Part shown: piece by piece, positions 6,936 through 14,245 of the stretch
How positions within the stretch are numbered: the first letter of the stretch is position 1
How the letters are laid out: every line of letters begins with the position of its first letter
NCBI GenBank assembly: GCA_029065825.1
Contig: JAIEHQ010000002.1
Coordinates: 1-18,173, forward strand
From: Alistipes sp.
GTDB lineage: Bacteria > Bacteroidota > Bacteroidia > Bacteroidales > Rikenellaceae
DNA length: 18,173 nucleotides
Reading direction: 5' to 3'
Position numbers and translations under genes: made by a program
The notes under the pieces: model-generated
Told to the model about the DNA's origin: nothing
The model's database searches: none
The model's input: the letters and a program-made list of their open reading frames with translations, nothing else

Positions 6936-7344
6936 AAGACGATCGCGCGCCCGGCAGCTCCGAAACGGTGCGATACCGGCGGCTTTGGGCTGTCTTTGGA
7001 TACTCCTTTTCGGGGATTCGGGATTGATGCCCCGATGCCTCTTCCGCACGCTCACAGGCTGCGACTGTCCGGCATGCGGAGCGCAAAGGGCCGTGAGCGC
7101 CCTGCTGCACGGCGAGCCGGCGGCCGCTTTCTGGCACAACCCCTATCTGGCGCTGCTTACCCCCTACCTGGCGGTGCTGCTCGGCTCCTACTTCGGCAAC
7201 AGCCGGACGGCGCTCCGGACAAGACACCTCGCGACGCACCCGATCACGATTCTGTGCATCGGATCAGCAATGGTCGGCTGGTGGATCGTGCGCAACACGC
7301 AGCTTTGGGCAGAGATCCGCGCAGCGCACGGATTCGGCGAATGA
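6898..7344 (+). CDS. DUF2752 family membrane protein
   Basis: A 148-residue protein with the DUF2752 signature CDCPACGAQRAVSALLHGEPAAAFWHNP: Cys55, Cys57 and Cys60, Arg64 and a downstream HNP (80-82). Predicted membrane segments lie at about 25-43, 82-100 and 114-131. The function of the family is unknown. The start at 6898 overlaps the TM2 gene by 38 bases in another frame; a later ATG at 7027 would remove the first membrane segment, so the longer form is preferred, but the first 20 or so residues (Arg-rich) are the least certain part. It ends on the terminator at 7344-7377. The close pairing with a cysteine-bearing TM2 protein suggests a shared membrane role, which is an inference only. Confidence 0.88.
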   Translation: MAKERGSSIPTDRRRSRARQLRNGAIPAALGCLWILLFGDSGLMPRCLFRTLTGCDCPACGAQRAVSALLHGEPAAAFWHNPYLALLTPYLAVLLGSYFGNSRTALRTRHLATHPITILCIGSAMVGWWIVRNTQLWAEIRAAHGFGE

Positions 7345-7377
7345 AAAAAGAGAAGGATACGCTCCTTCTCTTTTTTT
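7344..7377. terminator. Bidirectional intrinsic terminator between the DUF2752 gene and the ABC permease gene
   Basis: A 14-bp perfect stem (7344-7357 with 7363-7376) around the loop TACGC, with an A run on one side and seven T on the other, so it works in both directions. It overlaps the last base of the DUF2752 stop codon and is 26 bases past the permease stop on the other strand. Confidence 0.93.
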
Positions 7378-7403
7378 CGTTGCGCGGAGGAAACTCCGGC
7401 GGA

Positions 7404-8735
7404 TCAATATTTGTAGCGCACCCACTTGTACAGCTCCTTGAAGGTCGGCTTCTTGCCGTACATGAAGATTCCGACGCGGTAGATCTTGGCCGCCAGCCAG
7501 ACCATGGCGACGAACGTAATGTAGAGCAGCACCAGCGAGAGGACGATCTCCCAGGTGGGGATGCCGCACGGGATGCGTGCCATCATCACGACGGGCGAAG
7601 TGAAGGGAATGAGCGAGAACCAGAAGACCAGCGGCGAGTTGGGATCCTTCATCACGGCCATCATCACGAAGATGCTCAGGATGATCGGAATCGTTATAGG
7701 CGTCTGCAGCTGCTGGGCATCCTGCACGCTGTCCACCGCCGAACCGACGGCCGCGAACATGGCCGAATAGAGCAGGTAGCCGCCCACCACGTAGAGCAGC
7801 AGATAGACGAACAGCTGGAGCACGAAGCCGAAATCGGTCGCCGTGGCCAGCATCTGCACCATCTCGATGTCCCCCCCCGCGACAGCGGGATCGAGCGTTC
7901 CGGCCTGCATCGCCTCGACGCTGCCCATCATGTCGGCGGGAATGAGCTGCGGCATGACGAAAGCGCCCACGCCGCAGATGAGCACGCCCCAGATCAGCAC
8001 CTGCACCACCGCCACCGAGGCGATGCCCAGAATCTTGCCCAGCATGAGCTGGAACGGGCTGACGGACGAGACGACCACCTCCAGCACGCGGTTGTTCTTC
8101 TCCTCGATGACCGACTGCATGACCATGCTTCCGTAGATGAGCAGGAACATGTAGAGGATCATCGCCAGCACGAAGCCAGCCGCCGTAGCCACGACCGACG
8201 AGTTGGCCTGCTTGTCGTCGCCCTCCCCGGAGGTCTGGTCGTTGCGGAAAACCTGCATATAGACTTTGGTATCGACCTCTTCGAGAATCTGCGCCAGGTT
8301 GTCGATGTCGTAGGCCCGGAGTTTCTCCTTCTCGATGATGTCGGCGATCTGCCCCGAAATGCTCTCCTCGACGATGATCGACGAGGAGCCGTTGGTGTAG
8401 AGCTTCACGTTGCTCGGATTGGTCATCACGTCCTCCCCGATCCAGAGGATGCCGAAGAGGTCGGTCCGGTCGCGGCGGGCCTCCTCCAGGTCGAGGTCGG
8501 TCTCTTCGAAGATCACCTCCTCGCCGCTTTCGAGCTTCGGCGCGATGATGTCGCTGCGGTCGATCACGGAGATATGACGCGTCTCGCCCTTCGAGTAACG
8601 CATGATGAGCGTCGGCGCGACCATCAGGCCGATCATCAGCACCGGCATCAGGATCGTCGTCAGGATGAACGACTTCTTGCGCACCCGTTCGTTGAATTCA
8701 CGGGCGATGATGATTCCTATTTTCGTTGTTGCCAT
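7404..8735 (-). CDS. ABC-2 type exporter permease (NatB-like)
   Basis: A 443-residue inner-membrane protein with the ABC-2 permease layout: one membrane segment near the N-terminus (about 24-45), a soluble domain of roughly 135 residues outside the membrane (about 48-182), then five or six further segments (about 184-206, 236-260, 305-330, 347-363, 368-388, 397-416). The cytoplasmic EEKNNRVLEVVVSSVSPFQ stretch (211-229) is the hallmark coupling region of this family. It resembles NatB of the sodium-extruding NatAB exporter and the YhaP group; the substrate cannot be told from sequence. The ATPase gene lies 13 bases upstream on the same strand, so the two form an exporter operon, ending at the terminator 7344-7377. 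Confidence 0.92.
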   Translation of the reverse strand: MATTKIGIIIAREFNERVRKKSFILTTILMPVLMIGLMVAPTLIMRYSKGETRHISVIDRSDIIAPKLESGEEVIFEETDLDLEEARRDRTDLFGILWIGEDVMTNPSNVKLYTNGSSSIIVEESISGQIADIIEKEKLRAYDIDNLAQILEEVDTKVYMQVFRNDQTSGEGDDKQANSSVVATAAGFVLAMILYMFLLIYGSMVMQSVIEEKNNRVLEVVVSSVSPFQLMLGKILGIASVAVVQVLIWGVLICGVGAFVMPQLIPADMMGSVEAMQAGTLDPAVAGGDIEMVQMLATATDFGFVLQLFVYLLLYVVGGYLLYSAMFAAVGSAVDSVQDAQQLQTPITIPIILSIFVMMAVMKDPNSPLVFWFSLIPFTSPVVMMARIPCGIPTWEIVLSLVLLYITFVAMVWLAAKIYRVGIFMYGKKPTFKELYKWVRYKY

Positions 8736-8748
8736 AGTTTCGCTGTTT

Positions 8749-9723
8749 TTAACTGTTCGACGATTCGTTCCCGACAGGCTGCGCCTCTTCGAGCTGCCCG
8801 CCGACGGCGCGGATGAAGATGTCGTTCATCGAGGGGATCAGCTCCGTGAACGAACGCAGCTCGACCGTCTCGTTTATGCGACCGATGACGCTCCGCACGC
8901 GGGCATCGTCGTGCACGTGGATCTTGAGCGAGGCGTAGGCCGCACCCAACTCCTGCTCGGGGTGCTCCATGATCTCGCACTCCCCCGCCAGCGCCCGGTC
9001 GAGCAGGTCGCGGTCGCCCCGGTAGGCCACCTGGAAGATGTTGTTGCCGTGCCGCCGCCGGATCTCATCGACGCGGCCCGTCAGGACATTGCGCGAGCGG
9101 TTGATGAGCGTGATGTGGTCGCAGATCTCCTCGACCGACGACATGTTGTGGGTCGAGAAGATGACCGTCGCCCCCTTGTCGCGCAGGCCGAGAATCTCCT
9201 CCTTGAGCAGGTTGGCGTTGATCGGGTCGAAGCCCGAGAAAGGTTCGTCGAAGATGAGCAGCTCCGGCTCGTGGAGCACCGTGACGATGAACTGCACCTT
9301 CTGGGCCATGCCCTTCGACAGCTCATCGACCTTGCGGTCCCACCACGACTCTATGCCGAACTTGACGAACCATTTCTTCAGTCCCGCCACCGCATCGCGG
9401 CGCGAGAGTCCCTTGAGCCGGGCGAAGAAGACCGCCTGTTCGCCCACCTTCATCTTCTTGTAAAGCCCCCGCTCCTCGGGCAGGTAGCCGATGCGGTAAA
9501 CGTCCTCGGGCCGGATTTCGCGGCCGTCGAGGATCACGCGCCCCTGGTCGGGCGCCGTAATGCGGTTGATGATGCGGATGAGCGTGGTCTTGCCCGCACC
9601 GTTGGGTCCCAACAGACCGTACACCGATCCCCGGGGTATGGAGAGCGACACGTCGTCCAGCGCCGTGTGTTTGGCGAAACGCTTGCTGACGTGCTCGACC
9701 TCCAGAATCATATTTCCATCCAT
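8749..9723 (-). CDS. ABC transporter ATP-binding protein (NatA-like)
   Basis: A 324-residue ATPase that powers the neighbouring permease. It has Walker A GPNGAGKT (39-46), a Q-loop region in the NatA form (YLPEERGLYKK, where Pro-Glu replaces the usual Gln), the signature LSKGMAQ (135-141), Walker B LLIFDEP (154-160) and the switch histidine in STHNM (His191). About 85 residues past residue 240 form the C-terminal DUF4162-like extension seen in this subfamily. The start may be 9723 (MDGNM) or 9711 (MILEVEHVSK); both are in frame and the difference is only four residues. It lies 86 bases after sppA on the same strand with no clear promoter between, so co-transcription with sppA is likely. Confidence 0.94.
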   Translation of the reverse strand: MDGNMILEVEHVSKRFAKHTALDDVSLSIPRGSVYGLLGPNGAGKTTLIRIINRITAPDQGRVILDGREIRPEDVYRIGYLPEERGLYKKMKVGEQAVFFARLKGLSRRDAVAGLKKWFVKFGIESWWDRKVDELSKGMAQKVQFIVTVLHEPELLIFDEPFSGFDPINANLLKEEILGLRDKGATVIFSTHNMSSVEEICDHITLINRSRNVLTGRVDEIRRRHGNNIFQVAYRGDRDLLDRALAGECEIMEHPEQELGAAYASLKIHVHDDARVRSVIGRINETVELRSFTELIPSMNDIFIRAVGGQLEEAQPVGNESSNS

Positions 9724-9809
9724 AATATCCGTTGTTTTTCAAGTTTCGATCGTGCGCCCCGCGACGGCCGGAGTATCCGCGCCGCCGGAGGCCGGAACAC
9801 CCTGCCCCG

Positions 9810-11594
9810 CTATTCGAAGGCAGTTTCGCAGGGGCAGTACATGACGATGCCCTGCTGCCCCACCGCCTGGCGCAGACGGCTCCATTCCGCCGCCCAGGGG
9901 CCCAGCTCGTCAGCCACCATGTCGGCCTTGACCCTGGCCGCGAAGCCCGAGAAGAGAGCCGCCACTCCGGAGGGAGCCTCGACCCGCTCGACCACGCGGA
10001 AACCGTCGCCCAGGCCCGCCTTCTCGGCCGCCACCGAGAGCGCCGCACGCAGGCCGCCGTTGGCATCGGCCAGCCCGATCCGCACGGCATCCTCGCCGCT
10101 CCAGACACGTCCGCCCGCGATTTCGAGCACCCGATCCAGCGGCAGGTTGCGCCCCTCGACCACATTGGCGGTAAAGGTGTCGTACACCTCATCCACCCCG
10201 CGCATGATCGCCGCACGCTCGGAACGGGTCAGCGGCCGCATCACGCCCATGTCGGAGGAGGTGTTGGTGCGCACCGCGTCGAACGTGATGCCCAGCTTGT
10301 TGCGCAGCGCATCCTCCATGCGCAGGAACATACCGAACACGCCGATCGAACCCGTCAGGGTCGTCCGGTCGGCCAGGATGGCATCCGCTCCGCAGGAGAT
10401 GTAGTAGCCGCCGCTGGCGGCATAGCCGCCCATCGACACGATCACGGGCTTCTGCTCGCGCAGCAGCTCCATCTCGCGCCAGATCACGTCGGAGGCAAGC
10501 GCACTGCCGCCCGGCGAATTGACGCGCAGCACGACGGCCGCCACGTCGTCGTCGCGGCGCACGTCGGCCAGCGTCGCGGCCAGCGTGTTTCCGTAAATAT
10601 CCTTGCCCGTCCCCCTGCCATCGACGATGGCTCCGTCGGCATAGACGACCGCCACCGCCGGCGAGGAGATATTGCGCACATCGACGGTCAGCTGCGAAGC
10701 GTAGTCGCCGAGCTTCACGAACGAGAACCCGCCCTCTTCGTCGGGCGTGGCGCCGTACTGGCGGAACACCTCATCCATCTGATCCTCGAACAGCAGTCCG
10801 TCGATCAGGCGGTGCTCCAGCGCCTCCGAGGCGAGCGACACCTCCAGCCGGTCGGCCAGGCGGTTCAGCTCGGCCACCTCGATTCCGCGCGAAGCGGCCA
10901 CCGCCCCGACGATTACCCCCCACTGGGAGTCGGCCAGGCGCTGCATCTGCCGGCGGTTCTCCTCCGACATGCCGGCAAGGAAGTAGGGCTCGACGGCGCT
11001 CTTGTACCTGCAGGCGGTCGGACGGAAGATCTCGGCCTCTATGTCCAGCTTGTCGAAAAGCCCCTTGAAGAACATCAGCGTCGAGGAGAGACCGCTCCAC
11101 TCCATGCCTCCGTGCGGCTCCATATAAATCTTGTCGGCCGCCGAAGCCAGGTAATACTCTCCCTGCGAGAAGGTCTCGTTATAGGCCACCACGAACTTAC
11201 CGCTGCGGCGGAAATCCTCCACCGCCTCGCGCAACTCCTCCAGCACGGCCGCCGAAAATCCGCCGCCGCTCCCCTCGGGACGAATGTAGATGCCCTCGAT
11301 GCGGGGATCCTCCTTCGCCGCCCCGATCGCCCGCAGCGCGTCGTAGAGCGTCACACGGGGTGTCGAGGTCATGGTGGCGAAGTCGAACGAATCGAACGGA
11401 TTGCCGCTCGGCGCTTCGACCAGATCTTCCGAGAAATCGATCTTCAGGATCGCATGCGATCCGATCGCGGCAGGGGTCTGCGACGAGAGAGAACTGATGA
11501 CTCCCAACAAGATCGCCACCCCGAAGAAGGTCACCACCGCCCCTCCGACGAAGAACGCGAGCAGCCCCGCCAAAAACATTTTCAAAAACTTCAT
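9810..11594 (-). CDS. sppA: Signal peptide peptidase SppA, 67K type
   Basis: A 594-residue membrane-anchored serine protease that degrades cleaved signal peptides, facing the periplasm. It has an N-terminal anchor (about 8-36) and two tandem S49 domains, as in E. coli SppA. The dyad is split between the halves: Lys198 in RYKSAVEP corresponds to the E. coli catalytic lysine (209), and Ser394 in GGYAASGGYYIS corresponds to serine 409. LRVNSPGGSALASD (356-369) and LTGSIGVFG mark the second domain. The length fits the full-size family, and the start at 11594 gives a clean anchor. It is divergent from mrp across a 186-base gap with promoters both ways, and is followed by the ABC exporter genes. 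The product ends CPCETAFE; no oddities otherwise. Confidence 0.95.
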   Translation of the reverse strand: MKFLKMFLAGLLAFFVGGAVVTFFGVAILLGVISSLSSQTPAAIGSHAILKIDFSEDLVEAPSGNPFDSFDFATMTSTPRVTLYDALRAIGAAKEDPRIEGIYIRPEGSGGGFSAAVLEELREAVEDFRRSGKFVVAYNETFSQGEYYLASAADKIYMEPHGGMEWSGLSSTLMFFKGLFDKLDIEAEIFRPTACRYKSAVEPYFLAGMSEENRRQMQRLADSQWGVIVGAVAASRGIEVAELNRLADRLEVSLASEALEHRLIDGLLFEDQMDEVFRQYGATPDEEGGFSFVKLGDYASQLTVDVRNISSPAVAVVYADGAIVDGRGTGKDIYGNTLAATLADVRRDDDVAAVVLRVNSPGGSALASDVIWREMELLREQKPVIVSMGGYAASGGYYISCGADAILADRTTLTGSIGVFGMFLRMEDALRNKLGITFDAVRTNTSSDMGVMRPLTRSERAAIMRGVDEVYDTFTANVVEGRNLPLDRVLEIAGGRVWSGEDAVRIGLADANGGLRAALSVAAEKAGLGDGFRVVERVEAPSGVAALFSGFAARVKADMVADELGPWAAEWSRLRQAVGQQGIVMYCPCETAFE

Positions 11595-11643
11595 AACTGC
11601 TTCAATTGATTTGTTTCGATAATCTGTTACATATTTTATAATG

Positions 11644-11671
11644 CAAATATAACGATTCGTCTTTTGACAAA
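11644..11671 (-). promoter_or_regulatory. Promoter of sppA
   Basis: Minus-strand TATATTTG (11651-11644) is an exact -7 match with TTTG (11671-11668) 16 bp upstream. A second identical TATATTTG lies at 11679-11672, so there may be two start points. The leader from the first would be about 43 bases. Confidence 0.6.
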
Positions 11672-11730
11672 CAAATATATTTTATCGTATTTCGATAATA
11701 TGTTTTTGCCATTCCGCCGCGAATTATGTC

Positions 11731-11758
11731 TTGCGAACCGAATAAATCGCTATCTTTG
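11731..11758 (+). promoter_or_regulatory. Promoter of mrp
   Basis: TATCTTTG (11751-11758) is an exact TAnnTTTG match, with TTG (11731-11733) 17 bp upstream. Transcription would begin near 11764, leaving a leader under 20 bases. This decides the mrp start: an in-frame ATG at 11664 lies upstream of the promoter and is rejected. Confidence 0.8.
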
Positions 11759-11780
11759 TAGGGCAAACTCATATAAAATC

Positions 11781-12830
11781 ATGGAAGAGAAAATCAGAGA
11801 ATTGCTCGACGAAATCCTCCATCCCGAAACGCAGCGGGGAATCGTGACGAGCGGCCTGGTCGAAAAAATCACTGCCGACGGAGCGAAAATTTCCGTCACG
11901 CTGAACTTCCCCAAGGCGCGCGACCCGTTCGCCACCAAAATCAAACGACAGATCGAAACCCTGCTCAGGGAGCGCTTTCCCGAAACCGGCAATGTCGCCG
12001 TTCTGATCAAGGAGGCGGCTCCGCGGCGGCCCGAACCGGCCGAGAAACACACCACCACGGGCGACATAGCCCGCGTGGTGGCGATCGCCTCGGGCAAGGG
12101 CGGAGTCGGCAAATCGACCGTAACGGCAAACCTGGCCGTCGCCCTGCGCGACAGGGGCTTCCGCGTCGGCATCCTCGATGCCGACATTTACGGTCCCTCG
12201 CAGCCCCGCATGTTCGGTCTCGAAGGCTACCTCCCCGAAGCCGTCTCGGAAGAGGGGCGCGACATCATCCTCCCGGCCGAAGCGCAGGGAATCAAGATCA
12301 TGTCGATCGGCTTCTTCATCAAACCCGACGACGCGCTGCTATGGCGCGGCGCGATGGCGGTAAACGCACTGCGGCAGATGATCCACCAGACCCGCTGGGG
12401 AGCCCTCGACTTCCTGCTGGTCGATCTGCCCCCCGGCACGGGCGACATCCATCTGTCGATCATCTCCGAGCTGACGATCTCCGCCGCGGCGATCGTCTCC
12501 ACCCCCCAGCAGGTCGCCGTCGCCGACGTGCGACGCGGCGTGGAGATGTTCCGCAACCCGCAGGTAAACATTCCGGTGGCGGGCATCATCGAGAACATGG
12601 CCTGGTTCACTCCCGAGGAGCTGCCCGAAAACCGCTACTACCTCTTCGGACGGGGAGGCGCCCGCCGCTACGCCGCAGAGAACGGAGTCGATTTTCTGGG
12701 CGAGATACCGATCATACAGTCCATCATGGAGGGTGCCGACAACGGAACCCCCTCCGCCGCGATCGACCCGCGGGTGGCCCCCTGCTACCGGGAGATAGCC
12801 GACAGGATTGTTGAAAAAGCGCTCCGATGA
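11781..12830 (+). CDS. mrp: Mrp/ApbC/NBP35-type P-loop ATPase, iron-sulfur cluster carrier
   Basis: A 349-residue cytoplasmic protein. Residues 1-80 are an Fe-S assembly P (DUF59/MIP18-like) domain (EILHPETQRGIVTSGLV), and residues 95-349 the deviant-Walker ATPase: SGKGGVGKST (104-113), ILDADIYGPSQPRMFG and LLVDLPPGTGD (212-222). Such proteins bind and deliver [4Fe-4S] clusters. The canonical CxxC that holds the bridging cluster is missing: where many homologues have ENMS followed by CxxC, this reads ENMAWFTPEELPENRYYLFG (271-290). I recall the same form in other Bacteroidota; the only cysteine in the ATPase part is Cys335. The start at 11781 is fixed by the promoter just before it. It may serve nadA, the Fe-S enzyme gene just beyond the candidate origin. 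Lysine codons run 9 AAA to 4 AAG, opposite to nadA. Confidence 0.94.
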   Translation: MEEKIRELLDEILHPETQRGIVTSGLVEKITADGAKISVTLNFPKARDPFATKIKRQIETLLRERFPETGNVAVLIKEAAPRRPEPAEKHTTTGDIARVVAIASGKGGVGKSTVTANLAVALRDRGFRVGILDADIYGPSQPRMFGLEGYLPEAVSEEGRDIILPAEAQGIKIMSIGFFIKPDDALLWRGAMAVNALRQMIHQTRWGALDFLLVDLPPGTGDIHLSIISELTISAAAIVSTPQQVAVADVRRGVEMFRNPQVNIPVAGIIENMAWFTPEELPENRYYLFGRGGARRYAAENGVDFLGEIPIIQSIMEGADNGTPSAAIDPRVAPCYREIADRIVEKALR

Positions 12831-12991
12831 AGGAATAACTCTGTTGAAAACCCGATAACAACTTTTGAAAAGAAAAACGGCGATCCGCTTGCAACTCCGA
12901 TCTTCGCGACGGTATGGAAAAAATCACGGAACGGCAAAAAAAAGTTTTCGAAAGTTATCGCTGTGCGTTATCGACCGGAACGGAGGGGAAA

Positions 12992-13000
12992 TGTGAATAA
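12992..13000 (-). promoter_or_regulatory. DnaA box (TTATTCACA)
   Basis: Exact match to TTATNCACA on the minus strand, preceded on that strand by TCGGG like three other near-consensus boxes in this gap. Confidence 0.65.
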
Positions 13001-13100
13001 CCCGAAAATGTCGAAATGTCGAAAGCGATTATGAACATTTGTCGATAACCCGACGGATTCCCCGACGGAGGGCGCTGCGACAAGGAAAAAGAGAGGCGAC

Positions 13101-13109
13101 TTATACACA
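13101..13109 (+). promoter_or_regulatory. DnaA box (TTATACACA)
   Basis: Exact match to TTATNCACA on the plus strand in the candidate origin, 49 bases before the next plus-strand box. Confidence 0.65.
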
Positions 13110-13149
13110 ATGGAATCGAAATACGTGAACAACCCGATTGCCGGAAAAG

Positions 13150-13158
13150 TTATCCACA
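13150..13158 (+). promoter_or_regulatory. DnaA box (TTATCCACA)
   Basis: The strongest DnaA box sequence, exact on the plus strand and the box closest to the AT-rich unwinding segment, which begins 12 bases further on. Confidence 0.72.
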
Positions 13159-13170
13159 CAATCGACAGGT

Positions 13171-13226
13171 ATTATTTCTATTCTTAAATTAATCTTTAAA
13201 AATTAATAAAAAGTAAAAATAAAAAA
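13171..13226. other. AT-rich candidate DNA unwinding element and nadA leader
   Basis: Only four G/C in 56 bases in a genome whose genes are mostly over 55% GC. It is made of A/T runs such as TTAAATTAATC and AAAAATTAATAAAAAG, directly beside a perfect DnaA box. It ends two bases before the nadA start, so it is also the nadA upstream region; I see no exact TAnnTTTG in it. Confidence 0.6.
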
Positions 13227-13228
13227 CG

Positions 13229-14167
13229 ATGGTTGAAAACTCGTCGAAACTCATGGAGGAGATCCTCCGGCTGAAGCGGGAGAAGAACGCCGTGATTCTG
13301 GCCCACTACTACACGCGGCCCGAGGTGCAGCAGGTCGCCGACTTTCTCGGGGACTCGCTCGCCCTCTCGATCCAGGCGCAGAAGACCGATGCGGCGATCA
13401 TTCTTTTCGCCGGGGTGCGCTTCATGGGCGAAACGGCCAAGGTGCTCTCGCCCGAAAAGAAGGTGCTCCTCCCCTGCCCCGAGGCCGACTGCTCGCTGGC
13501 CGCTTCGTGCGATGCGGAGGAGTTCGCCGCCTTCCGGGCGAAATACCCCGGGCACACGGTGGTCTCCTATGTCAATACGACGGTCGGCGTGAAGGCGCTG
13601 ACCGACATCTGCTGCACCTCCTCCAACGCGCTGCGGGTCGTCGAGTCGATTCCGGCCGACCAGCCGATCCTCTTCGCGCCCGACCGCAACCTGGGCGGCT
13701 ATATCCGCAAGCTGACCGGGCGGGAGAACATGGTGGTCTGGGACGGTGCCTGCCACGTGCACGAGGAGTTCTCGCTCGAGAAGATCCTGGAGCTGCAGCG
13801 GCAGCACCCCGAAGCCCGCACCGTGGCTCATCCCGAGTGCCGCGCCTATGTGGTCGAGGCGGCCGACTTCGTCGGTTCGACGGCCGCGATCCTGGAGTAT
13901 TGCCGCACGAACGGGGCGCGCGAGTTCATCGTGGCCACCGAGGCGGGCATCCTGGCCGAGATGAAGCGCCTCTGTCCCGACAAGGTGTTCATTCCGGCGC
14001 CTCCCGACGATGCGACGTGCGGATGCAACGAGTGCCGCTACATGAAGATGGTCACGCTCGAAAACATCCTCTCCACTTTGCGCGACGAGTCGCCCGAGGT
14101 GGAGATCGACGAGGAGGTGCGCCGGCGTGCCGAGCGCTCCATCCGCAACATGATCGAACTCGGATAA
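13229..14167 (+). CDS. nadA: Quinolinate synthase A
   Basis: A 312-residue [4Fe-4S] enzyme that condenses iminoaspartate (from NadB) with dihydroxyacetone phosphate to quinolinate in de novo NAD synthesis. It has the triplicated fold of the family: AVILAHYYTRPEVQQVADFLGDS (21-43), FAGVRFMGETAKVL, and HPECRAYVVEAADFVGST in the third repeat. Cluster ligands are expected to be Cys88 (ADCSLAASC), Cys175 (DGACHVHEEF) and one of Cys264/266/269 (ATCGCNECRYMKM); the 87-residue distance between the first two matches characterised enzymes. The length is that of the short, archaeal/Thermotoga-like form. The start at 13229 lies just after the AT-rich element. No nadB or nadC is near. The S46 peptidase gene follows after 78 bases. 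Lysine codons are 12 AAG to 2 AAA. Confidence 0.96.
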   Translation: MVENSSKLMEEILRLKREKNAVILAHYYTRPEVQQVADFLGDSLALSIQAQKTDAAIILFAGVRFMGETAKVLSPEKKVLLPCPEADCSLAASCDAEEFAAFRAKYPGHTVVSYVNTTVGVKALTDICCTSSNALRVVESIPADQPILFAPDRNLGGYIRKLTGRENMVVWDGACHVHEEFSLEKILELQRQHPEARTVAHPECRAYVVEAADFVGSTAAILEYCRTNGAREFIVATEAGILAEMKRLCPDKVFIPAPPDDATCGCNECRYMKMVTLENILSTLRDESPEVEIDEEVRRRAERSIRNMIELG

Positions 14168-14245
14168 CCCCTCGGCGGCGGAGCTGCCGGAACGGATGAA
14201 AAGGAACTTATCAACAAACTTTCAATAATTATTATCAGAACAACG

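Larger units (their letters stand above)
12831..13228. other. oriC: Candidate chromosomal replication origin (oriC)
   Basis: This is a 398-base non-coding gap between mrp and nadA. It holds three sites matching the DnaA box TTATNCACA (12992-13000 minus; 13101-13109 plus; 13150-13158 plus) and near matches at 12842-12850, 13040-13048 and 13124-13132 (minus) and 12968-12976 (plus). A tandem 8-mer TGTCGAAA lies at 13009-13024. The right end (13171-13226) has only four G/C in 56 bases, a natural unwinding element. Gene orientation and lysine codon choice change sides here. In Bacteroidota the origin is often not next to dnaA, so absence of dnaA is no objection. An alternative is an AT-rich leader with chance boxes, but the density and arrangement argue against it. 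Confidence 0.72.

Noticed and set aside
9732..11609. Long plus-strand ORF of 625 codons opposite sppA
   Set aside because: Shadow of sppA, whose motifs and length are correct on the minus strand.
14208..14216. DnaA-box-like TTATCAACA before the S46 gene
   Set aside because: One mismatch and isolated from the cluster; not enough to call a site.
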